From positions 1 through 64,000 of the forward strand of contig JAJVIG010000006.1 in NCBI GenBank assembly GCA_022072145.1: a DNA stretch of 64,000 nt, given 5' to 3'. The notes beneath the pieces are model-generated. The model had not been told where the DNA came from and did not search any database. It was given only the letters and a program-made list of their open reading frames with translations. A program made the position numbers and the translations under genes. This document shows, piece after piece, positions 36,511 through 48,723 of the stretch. The first letter of the stretch is position 1. Each line of letters opens with the position of its first letter. The stretch comes from Pseudomonadales bacterium (lineage in GTDB: Bacteria; Pseudomonadota; Gammaproteobacteria; Pseudomonadales; UBA5518).

Positions 36511-39500
36511 GGCGAGGACTCCGCGGCCGGCGACTGCGCCGCCGGGTCGGGCGCCGCGGCAGGCTCCGGGGCCGCCTGCGGCGCGGCCGGCTGCGGTGCA
36601 GGTTCGCCCGGCGAGTCCTCGGTATCGAATACCTTCACGAACTCGACGTCGGGGTCTCCGAGCTTGCCGCTGACCTTGTAGATCGCGCTCGAGAACTTGC
36701 CGAGCTGCGTCTCGAAGACACGGCTCGCGACGTAGGCGCCGGCCGCCGCCGGCAGGCCACCGGCGAGCGCGGCGACCCACGGCAGGTTGCTGCCGATCGG
36801 CAGCGTCACGATCAGGTCGGCGTCGATCTGGCCCGCGCGCAGGTCAGAGCGCCCGGTGAAACGGATACGCGCCGACGGCCCCTCGAGCGTCACCGGCTCG
36901 CGCGTGTGCGCGAGTCCCCGGCCGAGCTCGATGGCGCCGGCGAAGGAGTCGAAGGCGAGCCCGCTTTGGTAGAAATCCTTGAAGTCGAGACGGATGCGTC
37001 GCAACACCTCGTCGAAGTTGAGCACACCGAGCGCGCGCATCAGCGGGTTGTTGCCACTGGCGCGCAGCAGCCGGCCGTCACTCCATGCGAATTCCATCGT
37101 TCCCTCGACACGCTCCATCGCGAAATCGACCGGGTTGCCGTCCCAGTGGAAATCGACGTCGGCGCGGCCGCCGCGCGCCTCGAGCACGTCGTCGTAGCCC
37201 CAGTTCCCGAAGAAGCGGTCGATGTCCTCGCTGGACAGGCCCAGCAGCACCTCGGTGCGCGGTGCACCTGCAATCCAGCGCAGCCGCGCGCTGCCCCCGC
37301 CCTCGCCGCCACGCCCGCCGATCCGCCCGCCCGGCAGTGCCGCGCGCACGTCGGTCAGCGCCAGCGCGTCGATCTCCGACGACACACGCAACCACCACTC
37401 GCCGAGCTCGCGCGCGCCGAGCAGCGCACGGCGCACGTGCACGCTCGTCATCGGCACCCAGGTTTCGCGCAGCCGCAGCCACGCCGCCGCGTCGCCGATC
37501 GGCAGGGTGGAGGCCGCCCGTGTCTCCGGCTCCTGCGACGCGTCCGACGCCTGCTCGTCCGGCGTCGCCTCGTCGCCCAACTGCCCCAGGAACGCGCCGA
37601 GTTGCAGCCGTTCGAGCTCGAGCGAGAGCGCATCGCCACGCGCCGCCGGTACACGGAACTGCCCGGCCAGCGCGTCGGCCGTGAACTCGAACACCTGGTC
37701 TTCGCCATCGCGGCGCGAACCCAGCCGCACACCGTTCAGTCGCACACCGAACAGCGTCGCGCTGTCGAGTTCCACATCCTGCAGACGCAGTTCGGTCCCG
37801 GCCGGATTCTCGCGCGCTGCGTTCACGTCGGCGAGCGCACGCACCGCGGCAATCCAGGCCGCGAGGTCCACGTCCGCGGCGCGACCCGAAATCAGCAGCT
37901 GCGGCCAGCCGGGCAACGGTTCGCCGCCGATCGCGATGCCGCCGCCGAGCCGTCCGCCGCGATCGCGGTGCAGCGCCCCGCGGATGTTTTCGCCGAGCAT
38001 CAGTTCGAGGTCCGCGCCGGCGGCGACCGAGGTCCAGCGCAGCTCGAACGGCAACTCCTGCCCGGCCTCTTTCGCCAGCGGTGCCGGCAGCGTGCTCGCG
38101 ACGCCACCGAGCGGCGAGCGCAACACGAAGCCGAAACCGTTCGCCTGCTGCTGGCGCACCTCCACCGCGAACGGCGTCACGCCGCTGACCCGCCCGTCCA
38201 GATCCCACTTCAGCCACGCCGCCACACGCGCGACGTCGGCGCTGCCGGTGACCGCGACCGTCACGCGCCGCGCCATCTCACCCGTCGCCCCGATGCGCGC
38301 CTGCACCGGACGGCCCCACAGGGTGGCGTCGATGCGCTCGCTGTGTAGCCCGCGCGCGAGGTCGAAGCCCAGCGCGCCGCGCAGGTTCTCGAACTGCAAT
38401 CCCGGCTCGGCGATGTACAGCCGCGCGGATTCGACTTCCGCCGCCAGATCGAGCCGTGCACCGGGGCTGCCCAGTCCCTGTCCGAACGGCATATCGAGGT
38501 CGAGCCCGAGCGCCATCGGCCCGCTGCCCTTCCAGCCCTTCAGCGCGCCGCCGGTCGTTTTGGCGAGCGGCGAATTGTCGATCACACGCAAGCCGTCCTC
38601 GAGTCCGCCGCTCAGTTGCGCCACCAGCCGCAGCCGTCCGTCGCGCCGGCGCGGCAGCACCTCGAGCCGCGTGGTGCCGAGCGCGCCCTGCAGTACACGC
38701 CCCGCATCGAGTTCGGCGCGCACGAGTTCGTCGTCGATCAGCACGCGCCCGGTGCCCTCGCGCAGCGGCGGCCAGTCGGGGTGGTACGAGACCGCAGCGT
38801 CGCGCACCTCGAGTGCCAGCTGCAGCGCGTCACGGAACGGCCGCTCGGCGCCGCGGAACACCGCATGGTAGGTGAACGCCGCGCGTTCGACCTGCCCCCC
38901 CTCGATGCTCGCATCGAGCCAGTCCTGCAGTGCCTGCGAGGCCACGTACGGCAGGTAGTCGCGGTAGGCCGCCGCGGGTGCGTCGCGCAACCCGAACGAC
39001 AGCGCGATGTAGTCGTCCGCCGCCGGATCGCTGAGCAGCCCGAGATCGAACAGGGCGCTGAGCCGCGAACTACCCGTGCTGGCCTCGAGCAGCGAACTGC
39101 CTACGCGGACGCCCTCCGGGCCGTGCTCCCAGCGCACGCGACCCGCGATGCGGTCCAGTTCCAGGTCGTGCCGGTACAGACGCGGGAACTCGAGCGACAC
39201 GGCGCCGCTGTCGATCTCGGCCAGTCCGCTGCCGCGTGCGAGTTCGAGATAACCGCGCACGTTGCGCAGCCCGGGCGCGCTGCGCCATGGCGAGACCGAC
39301 ACCTCGCTCAGCCCGGCACGGAAGCGGAAATCCGCACCATTGCCCGCGGGCAGCGACAGCTCGAGATGCGCATTCGCGAGGCCGCCGTACGGCGCGAGAT
39401 CGCCGAGCGCTTGCTGCCAGCGCGCATCGAGCAGCTGCGAGGCCTGCACCACCGCGGCAATCGAACCGACGTCGAGATACTCGGCGGCCGCGTGCACGCG

Positions 39501-40526
39501 CCGTACCGGACCGCCGTGGTCGATATCCACACGCAGTCGCTCGAGCTCGAGCGACTGCCCGAACCACTCGCCACGCAGTTCCCCCAGCCAGAGCGTGCCG
39601 CGGTGGCCGTCCCATTCGGCACCGAGCCGCAGCTCGAGTCCGCGCAGCGGCTCGCGCAACGCATGCAGCGCGCCTACCGGTGCGAGGTCGAGCTCGGGCG
39701 CGCGAAGCGCGGCGTTCAACGTCAGAGGGCCCTGCCCGGAGAAGCGCGCCCACACCTCGCCCGACACCGTCGCACCGGGCAGGCCGAGCGCCGGTGGCAT
39801 CAGGGGCTGCAGCCGCGCCAGCCGCGCGTGGTCGAGCCGCAGGTACCCGACCGCGGAGAAATCCCTGCGCTCACGCGGGTCGCCGTGCGACTCGAGCAGC
39901 AGGTCGATCGCGCCGCCGCCGTCGGCCTCGCGCGTCTGCAGGCGCAGACGCCGGAAACGCCGGTAGTTCTCCAGCGCGAGTTCGGCCCCCTCGGTCTCGA
40001 CGTCTCCGCCGGCGTGGGGGCGCAACAGCAATCGCGTGCGCTGCAGCGCGATCTCCTCGATGGCGAGGAACGCATCGACGATCGCCTCCGGGTTCGAAAC
40101 CCGGCCCGCGCCCGCCGTGCCGGCGATGCGCCAGCGCCCGTCGGCATCCTCCACGAACGCGAGCCGCACATCCTCGGCGGCGATGCGGCGCAGGCGCGGA
40201 CCGAGCGCGAACAGCGAGCGCAGCAGGTCGACACGCAGTTCCGTGCGCCCGGCGGACAGGATGGTGACTTCAGGGGCGTCGTGTGCGTACAGGCGCAGGC
40301 TGCGCGCGTAGAGCGTGGGTGCGAGGCCGGTCCACTCGGCTGCCAGGCCGTCGATGGCAACCCCGAACGGCAACTTCGCGGCCGCCCGCGCGAGCAGTTC
40401 GTCCTCGTGCTCGCCGAGGTACGGAAAGTAGTACTGTCCGAGCGTGACCAGCGCCGCGCACAGCACCAGCACGCAGGCGCCCACGTACCAGGCGGCACGC
40501 AGCAGCACCAGCGGCACCCGTCTCAT
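36507..40526 (-). CDS. yhdP: YhdP, AsmA-like phospholipid transport protein
   Basis: Giant envelope protein of the AsmA-like family that, with TamB and YdbH, is needed to move phospholipids to the outer membrane. 1339 residues (E. coli 1266). N-terminal inner-membrane anchor (about residues 8-30), then a periplasmic beta-rich body of repeating hydrophobic strands as expected for a bridge-like groove. The C terminus contains the DUF3971/AsmA-type block ALGVLNFDEVLRRIRLDF followed by SFAGAIELGRGLAHT and LIVTLPIGSNLPWVAALAGG, then an acidic Pro/Ala tail. It lies 30 nt after rng. Confidence 0.93.
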   Translation of the reverse strand: MRRVPLVLLRAAWYVGACVLVLCAALVTLGQYYFPYLGEHEDELLARAAAKLPFGVAIDGLAAEWTGLAPTLYARSLRLYAHDAPEVTILSAGRTELRVDLLRSLFALGPRLRRIAAEDVRLAFVEDADGRWRIAGTAGAGRVSNPEAIVDAFLAIEEIALQRTRLLLRPHAGGDVETEGAELALENYRRFRRLRLQTREADGGGAIDLLLESHGDPRERRDFSAVGYLRLDHARLARLQPLMPPALGLPGATVSGEVWARFSGQGPLTLNAALRAPELDLAPVGALHALREPLRGLELRLGAEWDGHRGTLWLGELRGEWFGQSLELERLRVDIDHGGPVRRVHAAAEYLDVGSIAAVVQASQLLDARWQQALGDLAPYGGLANAHLELSLPAGNGADFRFRAGLSEVSVSPWRSAPGLRNVRGYLELARGSGLAEIDSGAVSLEFPRLYRHDLELDRIAGRVRWEHGPEGVRVGSSLLEASTGSSRLSALFDLGLLSDPAADDYIALSFGLRDAPAAAYRDYLPYVASQALQDWLDASIEGGQVERAAFTYHAVFRGAERPFRDALQLALEVRDAAVSYHPDWPPLREGTGRVLIDDELVRAELDAGRVLQGALGTTRLEVLPRRRDGRLRLVAQLSGGLEDGLRVIDNSPLAKTTGGALKGWKGSGPMALGLDLDMPFGQGLGSPGARLDLAAEVESARLYIAEPGLQFENLRGALGFDLARGLHSERIDATLWGRPVQARIGATGEMARRVTVAVTGSADVARVAAWLKWDLDGRVSGVTPFAVEVRQQQANGFGFVLRSPLGGVASTLPAPLAKEAGQELPFELRWTSVAAGADLELMLGENIRGALHRDRGGRLGGGIAIGGEPLPGWPQLLISGRAADVDLAAWIAAVRALADVNAARENPAGTELRLQDVELDSATLFGVRLNGVRLGSRRDGEDQVFEFTADALAGQFRVPAARGDALSLELERLQLGAFLGQLGDEATPDEQASDASQEPETRAASTLPIGDAAAWLRLRETWVPMTSVHVRRALLGARELGEWWLRVSSEIDALALTDVRAALPGGRIGGRGGEGGGSARLRWIAGAPRTEVLLGLSSEDIDRFFGNWGYDDVLEARGGRADVDFHWDGNPVDFAMERVEGTMEFAWSDGRLLRASGNNPLMRALGVLNFDEVLRRIRLDFKDFYQSGLAFDSFAGAIELGRGLAHTREPVTLEGPSARIRFTGRSDLRAGQIDADLIVTLPIGSNLPWVAALAGGLPAAAGAYVASRVFETQLGKFSSAIYKVSGKLGDPDVEFVKVFDTEDSPGEPAPQPAAPQAAPEPAAAPDPAAQSPAAESSP

Positions 40527-40556
40527 CGCCGCACCCCGCGCGGCAGCCGTCGCGGC

Positions 40557-42029
40557 TCACAACAGCACGACGTCATACTGCTCCTGGGTGTACATGGTCT
40601 CGACCTGGAACCGGATCGTCTTGCCGGTGAACTCCTCGAGGTCGGCGACGTTGCCCGACTCCTCGTCGAGCAGGCGGTCGACCACCGACTGCGCCGCCAG
40701 CACCAGCAGCGTGTCGTTCTCGTAGCTGCGCGCCTCGCGCAGGATCTCGCGGAAGATCTCGTAGCAGACGGTCTCCGCCGACTTCACGGTGCCACGCCCC
40801 TGGCAGGTGGAACACGTCTCGCAGAGGGTGCGCTCGAGACTCTCGCGCGTGCGCTTGCGCGTCATCTGCACCAGTCCCAGCTCGGAGACGGTGCTGATCG
40901 TGGCGCGCGCCGGGTCACGCTCCAGCGCGCGCTCGAGGTTGCGCAGCACCTGGCGCCGGTGCTCGGGGTCCTGCATGTCGATGAAATCGATGATGATGAT
41001 GCCGCCGAGGTTGCGCACCCTGAGCTGGCGTGCCAGCGCGGTCGCCGCCTCGAGGTTGGTCTTGAAAATCGTTTCCTCGAGGTTGCGGTTGCCGACGAAG
41101 GCGCCGGTGTTGACGTCGATCGTGGTCATCGCCTCGGTCTGGTCGATGATCAGGTAGCCTCCGGACTTCAGCTGCACCCGCCGTCCGAGTGCCTTCTCGA
41201 TCTCGTCCTCCACGCTGTAGAGGTCGAAGATCGGGCGGTCGCCCTGATAGAGTTCGAGGCGATCGGCCGCCTCGGGCACGAACTCGCGGGCGAATTCGCG
41301 CAACTTCTCGAAGTTTTCCGTCGAGTCGATGCGGATCTTCTCCAGCCCCGGGCGCACCAGGTCGCGCAGCGTGCGCATCGCCAGTGGCAGGTCCTCGTGC
41401 ACCAGCGCCGGGGCGCTGGCGAGCGCGATGCGCTCGCGCACGGAGGCCCACAACCGCACCAGAAAACGCATGTCGGCAGCGACGCCCTCGGCATTCACGC
41501 CCTCGGCCGCGGTGCGCACGATGAAGCCGCCGCTCGCCCCGAGTTCCGCCGCCGTCTGTTCGACCAGCATGCGCAGGCGCTCGCGCTCCTGTTCGTCCTC
41601 GATGCGCTGCGAGATCCCGACGTGGCGCGTGTGCGGCATGAACACCAGGTAACGCGACGACACCGACAGATGCGTGGTGACGCGGGCGCCCTTGCTGCCG
41701 AGCGGATCCTTGACCACCTGCGCCACCACCGACTGGCCCTCGCAGACGATGTCGCGGATGTCGCGCGTTTCGTCGCCTCGGACTTCCACGCCCTCCGGAT
41801 CCAGCGTGACCAGGTCGCTGACGTGCAGGAAGCTCGCCCGCTCGAGGCCGACGTCGACGAACGCGGCCTGCATCCCGGGCAGCACACGCATCACGCGTCC
41901 CAGGTAGATGTTGCCGACCAGCCCCTTGTGGCTGCGCCGCTCGACGTAGATCTCCGCGAGCACGCCGCTCTCGACCACCGCGACCCGGGTCTGCACCGGG
42001 GTCGAGTTGATCAGCATCTCGTCACTCAT
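40557..42029 (-). CDS. rng: RNase G
   Basis: Endoribonuclease of the RNase E/G family, maturing 16S rRNA 5' ends and decaying some mRNAs. 490 residues from the ATG of MSDEMLINSTP (E. coli 489). N-terminal S1 domain (GNIYLGRVMRVLPGMQAAFVD), 5' sensor, DNase I-like catalytic domain with Mg-binding Asp in TIDVNTGAFVG and IIIDFIDM, and the Zn-link region LCETCSTCQGRG. No C-terminal degradosome scaffold, so it is RNase G rather than E. The start overlaps the end of maf by 8 nt. Confidence 0.96.
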   Translation of the reverse strand: MSDEMLINSTPVQTRVAVVESGVLAEIYVERRSHKGLVGNIYLGRVMRVLPGMQAAFVDVGLERASFLHVSDLVTLDPEGVEVRGDETRDIRDIVCEGQSVVAQVVKDPLGSKGARVTTHLSVSSRYLVFMPHTRHVGISQRIEDEQERERLRMLVEQTAAELGASGGFIVRTAAEGVNAEGVAADMRFLVRLWASVRERIALASAPALVHEDLPLAMRTLRDLVRPGLEKIRIDSTENFEKLREFAREFVPEAADRLELYQGDRPIFDLYSVEDEIEKALGRRVQLKSGGYLIIDQTEAMTTIDVNTGAFVGNRNLEETIFKTNLEAATALARQLRVRNLGGIIIIDFIDMQDPEHRRQVLRNLERALERDPARATISTVSELGLVQMTRKRTRESLERTLCETCSTCQGRGTVKSAETVCYEIFREILREARSYENDTLLVLAAQSVVDRLLDEESGNVADLEEFTGKTIRFQVETMYTQEQYDVVLL

Positions 42030-42642
42030 TGTCCGGCACTTCCCGCTGCCAGCCTTCGATTCCCGCATCCTGCAACAAGCGCGCGGTCTCGAAAAGGGGC
42101 AGCCCGACCACCCCCGAATAACTGCCCTCGATACGCTCGACGAAGTCCGCGGCAAAGCCCTGGATCGCGTAGCCACCGGCCTTGTCGCGCGGCTCGCCGC
42201 TATCCCAGTAACGCAGCATCTCGGCGCGCTCGAGTCGCCGGAAGAACACCCGCGTCTCGCTGCAGACGCTGCGCAGCCCCGCCGCGCTCGCCAGCGCCAC
42301 CCCGGTCAGCACGGTGTGCGCGCGCCCGGACAGCAGTTCCAGCATGCGCAGCGCCTCCGCGCACGTCGCCGGCTTGCCGAGCACCTCGCCACCGGAGGCC
42401 ACGACCGCCGTGTCGGCGCCGAGCACCGGCAGCGGCAGCGTGGCGGCCACCAGGCCCGCGCCGGCCACCGCCTTGCGCGCAGCCAGCCGCAGCACCAGTG
42501 CCTCGGCACTCTCGAGCGGATGCGCTGCCTCGTCGATGTCGACCTGCAGCACCGCGAAACGGTAGCCGAGCTGGCGCAGCAGTTCGCGCCGTCGCGGCGA
42601 CGCCGAGGCGAGGTGGAAGTCCGGAGTTGTGGTGTGCTGCAT
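42022..42642 (-). CDS. maf: Maf/YhdE-type nucleotide pyrophosphatase
   Basis: House-cleaning nucleoside triphosphate pyrophosphatase; the YhdE subgroup acts on dTTP/UTP. About 206 residues from the ATG of MQHTTTPDF; an ATG five codons upstream is an alternative. Signature LASASPRRRELLRQLGY with the P-loop-like SPRR, then GADTAVV, LGKP and YWDSGEPRDKAGGYAIQG. Location between mreD and rng matches yhdE in E. coli. Confidence 0.93.
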   Translation of the reverse strand: MQHTTTPDFHLASASPRRRELLRQLGYRFAVLQVDIDEAAHPLESAEALVLRLAARKAVAGAGLVAATLPLPVLGADTAVVASGGEVLGKPATCAEALRMLELLSGRAHTVLTGVALASAAGLRSVCSETRVFFRRLERAEMLRYWDSGEPRDKAGGYAIQGFAADFVERIEGSYSGVVGLPLFETARLLQDAGIEGWQREVPDNE

Positions 42643-42673
42643 CGGGCGACGTCGCATCCCGTGGTGGTGAGGC

Positions 42674-43174
42674 TCAGGAAACGGCCTGCCAGCCGTCCAG
42701 GGAGCGGTCGCGCGGCGATGCCGGCGTGATCAGCGGCCAGCAGAAGGCCGCGGTCAGGCTGCCCATCAGGAAGATCAGACTCTGCGTCGGGTGCCCCGCG
42801 ACACTTTGCACCCAGCCGGCGAGAATCTGGTCGGCGGCGCAAAGCAGGAACACGACCGCCGCCTGCTGGGCCAGCGTGTAGTGCGCCAGCCGGTGGCGCA
42901 GCAGCAGCGCGGCGTAGGCCACCACCGCCAGCGCCAGCGCGTGGCGCCCGATCACCCCGCCCGACAACACATCCATCAGCAACCCGGCCAACCAGGCCGA
43001 GAAGATCCCGAAACCGTGCGGAAGCCGCAGCACCCAGTAGACGACCAGCAGCGCGAGCCAGTCGGGACGCGCCGGCGCCAGCCAGCCAGGCAACGGGACG
43101 ATGGCGCCGAGCAGCGCCGCGAGGACCGAGGCCGCGAACAGCAGACGCGACGGCTGGTTCGCATCGGCGCTCAT
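42674..43174 (-). CDS. mreD: MreD, rod-shape membrane protein
   Basis: Small polytopic inner-membrane protein of the elongasome. 166 residues with about five hydrophobic helices; sequence conservation is low in this family, so context is important. Seen: LPGWLAPARPDWLALLVVYWVLRLPHG-type N half and GLLMDVLSGGVIGRHAL, the best conserved MreD segment. The ATG at 43172-43174 overlaps the mreC stop by 4 nt. Confidence 0.93.
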   Translation of the reverse strand: MSADANQPSRLLFAASVLAALLGAIVPLPGWLAPARPDWLALLVVYWVLRLPHGFGIFSAWLAGLLMDVLSGGVIGRHALALAVVAYAALLLRHRLAHYTLAQQAAVVFLLCAADQILAGWVQSVAGHPTQSLIFLMGSLTAAFCWPLITPASPRDRSLDGWQAVS

Positions 43175-44112
43175 GGCCGCGACACCCCGACCGGCGCTTG
43201 CGGCTCCAGCTCCGGTTCCGGTTCCGCCGCGGCGTCGGGCGGCTCCACCGGTTTCGCCGCGGCCGGCGGCGCCAGCGCGGTCACCACCAGCACGTGGCGG
43301 CTGCGATCGAGCTGGGCGCTGGGGCGCGCCTGCACCACCGCGAACGGCTTGCCCGGGTCGTTGACCACCGACTCGACCACACCGACCGGGAAACCGCCCG
43401 GGAAGCGTTGCTCGAGTTCGGAACTGACCAGCAGGTCGCCGGGTCGCACGTCCATGGTCGCGGCGACGTGGTCCACGTTCAGCGCGTCGACGCGCCCGTC
43501 TCCCTCGACGATCACACGCGCGCCGTTGCGCACCACCTGCGCCGGCAGCGCATGCATCGCATCGGTGACCAGCAGCACGCGCGAACTGAGGCGGCCGACC
43601 TCGATCACCTGCCCGAACAGTCCATAGGCGTCGATCACGGCCTGCCCGGTCCGCAGGCCGTGGTGGCGTCCCTTGTCGATCACCACGGTCTGGCTCGAAA
43701 GATCGGGCGAGACGCCGATGATCTCGGCGACCAGCACGCGCTCGTCGCGCACCGCGGTGGAGTTCAGCAACTCGCGCAAGCGCACGTTCTCGGCCGCGAT
43801 CGCGGCGAGGCGTTGAGTGCGCGCGCGCAGCACCAGCGCCTCGGCGCGCAGCGCGCGGTTCTCCTCGAGCAGGGTCTCGCGCGTGGAGAGCACCTCGCCC
43901 AGCCACGCGAACAGTCGTTCGGGTGCCGAACTCAGCCAGTGCACGGGAACCGCCGCGTCGGCCAGCGCGGCGCGCGCGGGCCGCAGCATGCCGAAACGGC
44001 CGTCGGCGAGCATCAGCAGCACGGAGGCGAGCACCAGCGCCCCGAGACGCATGCTCAGGGACGGTCCGCTGCGGAATATAGGTTTTATCGCGCCTCTCCC
44101 CGTCGCTGCCAC
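43171..44112 (-). CDS. mreC: MreC, rod-shape periplasmic scaffold
   Basis: Bitopic elongasome protein that activates PBP2-RodA. One N-terminal helix (LGALVLASVLLMLADG), periplasmic coiled coil (TRETLLEENRALRAEAL), beta-barrel core with TVVIDKGRHHGLRTGQAVI and LVTDAMHALPAQVVRNG, and a Pro/Glu/Ala-rich C-terminal tail. The start is uncertain. The family N terminus MKPIFxxGPS aligns with codons I-K-P-I-F, whose first codon is ATA at 44086-44088, preceded by a strong GGGGAGAGG ribosome site. The nearest standard start upstream is the GTG at 44112 used here; an ATG at 44052 would remove the conserved leader. Confidence 0.92.
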   Translation of the reverse strand: MAATGRGAIKPIFRSGPSLSMRLGALVLASVLLMLADGRFGMLRPARAALADAAVPVHWLSSAPERLFAWLGEVLSTRETLLEENRALRAEALVLRARTQRLAAIAAENVRLRELLNSTAVRDERVLVAEIIGVSPDLSSQTVVIDKGRHHGLRTGQAVIDAYGLFGQVIEVGRLSSRVLLVTDAMHALPAQVVRNGARVIVEGDGRVDALNVDHVAATMDVRPGDLLVSSELEQRFPGGFPVGVVESVVNDPGKPFAVVQARPSAQLDRSRHVLVVTALAPPAAAKPVEPPDAAAEPEPELEPQAPVGVSRP

Positions 44113-44189
44113 AACGCGCCGGCGGCTGCCGGCCCGGGGCACCGTGAACCAATCGATCGCCGCGCGCGGGCCCGGCCGGCGCCGTGCCC

Positions 44190-44214
44190 GGGCGTGCGTG
44201 GCGACCGCACGCCC
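44190..44214 (-). terminator. Hairpin directly after mreB
   Basis: Minus strand GGGCGTGCG and CGCACGCCC form a perfect 9-bp stem with a 7-nt loop beginning 1 nt after the mreB stop. No U-run follows. It lies in the 103-nt gap between mreB and mreC and could act as a partial terminator or as a 3' stabiliser giving more MreB than MreC/D. Confidence 0.5.
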
Positions 44215-44215
44215 C

Positions 44216-45262
<1,047 letters not shown>

Positions 45263-45463
45263 CTATCTGGCGGATTGAGCAAGGCGCCACCGCAGGGGCG
45301 GCACGCAAGGAGTGCCGTCGGTTTCTGGACGGTCCCTGAATATGGTAAGTTTACGCCCCCTGACGCCCCGACGGCGACTGAAATTTCGGGGTATTCCACC
45401 CGCCCGCGCGCCGCGGCGAGCCCTCCGGCTCCCGCCGGTCGTGCCTTTTCCGGACGAGTGCCG

Positions 45464-45751
45464 ATGTCGATCAGTGAAGAGCAGCTGGCCCGCGTCGCCG
45501 AACTGGCGCGCATCCGCCTCGACGAGGCGACGGTGGCCGAGGTCACGCGCCGCATCAGCGACATCCTGGCGATGATCGACCAGATGAGCGCCGTGGACAC
45601 CACCGGGGTCGAGCCGATGGCGAACCCGCTCGACGCCACGCAGCGCCTGCGCGCCGACGAGGTCACCGAGACCGACCGGCGCGAGCGCTTCCTCGCGATC
45701 GCGCCGCTCAGCGAGGACGGGCTCTACCTGGTGCCGCGCGTGATCGAATGA
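45464..45751 (+). CDS. gatC: GatC, Asp/Glu-tRNA amidotransferase subunit C
   Basis: Small clamp subunit that holds GatA and GatB together. 95 residues from the ATG of MSISEEQLARVAELARIRL, the family start. ISDILAMIDQMSAVDTTGVEP and LRADEV are conserved blocks. Divergent from mreB and first in the gatCAB operon; the gap to gatA is 48 nt. Confidence 0.95.
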   Translation: MSISEEQLARVAELARIRLDEATVAEVTRRISDILAMIDQMSAVDTTGVEPMANPLDATQRLRADEVTETDRRERFLAIAPLSEDGLYLVPRVIE

Positions 45752-45799
45752 GGCGCTCGCGAATCCACCCCGGCAGCATCACCGCAGGACCCCTCCGCC

Positions 45800-47254
45800 A
45801 TGCATGAACTCTCACTCGAGGCGATCCGCAGTGCGCTCGCACGGCGCGAATTCTCCGCGCTCGAGATCACCACCCACTTCCTGGACCGCATCGCGCGCAT
45901 CGACCCGCGGCTGAACGCCTTCGTCACGGTCGATCGCGAGACGGCGCTGGCCGGCGCGCGCGCGGCCGACGCCGCGCTCGCCGCCGGCACGGCAGGGCCG
46001 CTGTGCGGAGTCCCGATTGCCCACAAGGACATCTTCTGCACCGACGGCATGCGCACCTCCTGCGGCTCGCGCATGCTCGGCAACTTCGTGCCGCCGTACG
46101 ACGCCACGGTCGTCGAGCGCCTGGCCGCCGCCGGCTGCGTCACGCTCGGCAAGACGAACATGGACGAGTTCGCGATGGGCTCGTCGAACGAGACCAGCTA
46201 CTACGGCCCGGTGCGCAACCCGTGGGACCGCGAACGGGTGCCGGGCGGATCCTCCGGCGGCTCGGCGGCGGCGGTCGCGGCCCGCCTCGCCCCGGTCGCC
46301 ACCGCCACCGATACCGGCGGCTCGATCCGCCAGCCGGCCGCGCTGTGCGGCCTGACCGGAATCAAGCCGACCTACGGGCGCGTCTCGCGCCACGGCATGA
46401 TCGCCTTCGCCTCCAGCCTCGACCAGGGCGGCGTGCTGGCGCGCTCGGCGGCCGACGCCGCGCTGCTGCTCGGGGCGATGGCCGGCTTCGACCCGCGCGA
46501 CTCGACCAGCATCGACGCGCCGGTGCCCGACTACTGCGCGAGCCTCGACGCGGACCTCGCGGGACTGCGGATCGGCGTACCGAAGGAGTACCTCGACGCC
46601 GGCCTGCACCCGGGCACCGAGCGTGCGGTGCGCGCGGGGCTGGCCGAACTCGAGCGCCTCGGCGCGCGCGTCCGCGAGATCAGCCTGCCGCATTCGCCGC
46701 TGTCGGTGCCGGCCTACTACGTGATCGCGCCGGCGGAGTGCTCGACCAACCTCGCCCGCTTCGACGGCGTGCGCTACGGCTACCGCTGCGCCGATCCGCA
46801 GGACCTGTTCGACATGTACGCGCGCTCGCGCGCCGAGGGCTTCGGCGACGAGGTCAAGCGGCGCATCCTGGTCGGCACCTACGCGCTGTCGGCCGGCTAC
46901 TACGATGCCTACTACCGCAAGGCGCAGCAGATCCGCCGCCTGATCGCGCAGGACTTCCACGCCGCATTCGCCGAGGTCGACGTGATCGCCGGGCCCGCCT
47001 CGCCGTCGCCGGCGTTCCGCTTCGGCGAGAAGAGCACCGACCCGGTCACGATGTACCTCGAGGACATCTACACGATCGCGGCCAACCTCGCCGGCGTGCC
47101 GGCGCTGTCGGTTCCGGTGGGACTGGTCGACGGCTTGCCGGTCGGCATGCAGCTGATCGGCCGGCATCTCGACGAGGCGCGGATCCTCAACGTCGCGCAC
47201 CGCTTCCAGCAGGCGACCGACTGGCATCTGCGCCGGCCGGGCGGCATCGACTGA
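45800..47254 (+). CDS. gatA: GatA, Asp/Glu-tRNA amidotransferase subunit A (glutaminase)
   Basis: Amidase-signature subunit that releases ammonia from glutamine. 484 residues. The Ser-cisSer-Lys triad is visible: Lys in [10 protein letters not shown], and the serines in [15 protein letters not shown] followed by [12 protein letters not shown]. Further block [11 protein letters not shown]. With GatB and GatC it amidates misacylated Asp-tRNA(Asn) and/or Glu-tRNA(Gln). Confidence 0.97.
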   Translation: MHELSLEAIRSALARREFSALEITTHFLDRIARIDPRLNAFVTVDRETALAGARAADAALAAGTAGPLCGVPIAHKDIFCTDGMRTSCGSRMLGNFVPPYDATVVERLAAAGCVTLGKTNMDEFAMGSSNETSYYGPVRNPWDRERVPGGSSGGSAAAVAARLAPVATATDTGGSIRQPAALCGLTGIKPTYGRVSRHGMIAFASSLDQGGVLARSAADAALLLGAMAGFDPRDSTSIDAPVPDYCASLDADLAGLRIGVPKEYLDAGLHPGTERAVRAGLAELERLGARVREISLPHSPLSVPAYYVIAPAECSTNLARFDGVRYGYRCADPQDLFDMYARSRAEGFGDEVKRRILVGTYALSAGYYDAYYRKAQQIRRLIAQDFHAAFAEVDVIAGPASPSPAFRFGEKSTDPVTMYLEDIYTIAANLAGVPALSVPVGLVDGLPVGMQLIGRHLDEARILNVAHRFQQATDWHLRRPGGID

Positions 47255-47274
47255 ACACCTGGCGGGGACAGCAC

Positions 47275-48719
<1,445 letters not shown>

Positions 48720-48723
<4 letters not shown>

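Noticed and set aside
38616-42881. An open plus-strand frame of 1421 codons across yhdP, rng, maf and mreD
   Set aside because: It is antisense to four well-identified genes. Its product is rich in Arg, Gln and His with no family similarity, as expected when a GC-rich gene is read on the opposite strand. The same holds for 36-2315, 1636-3693 and 36048-38348.
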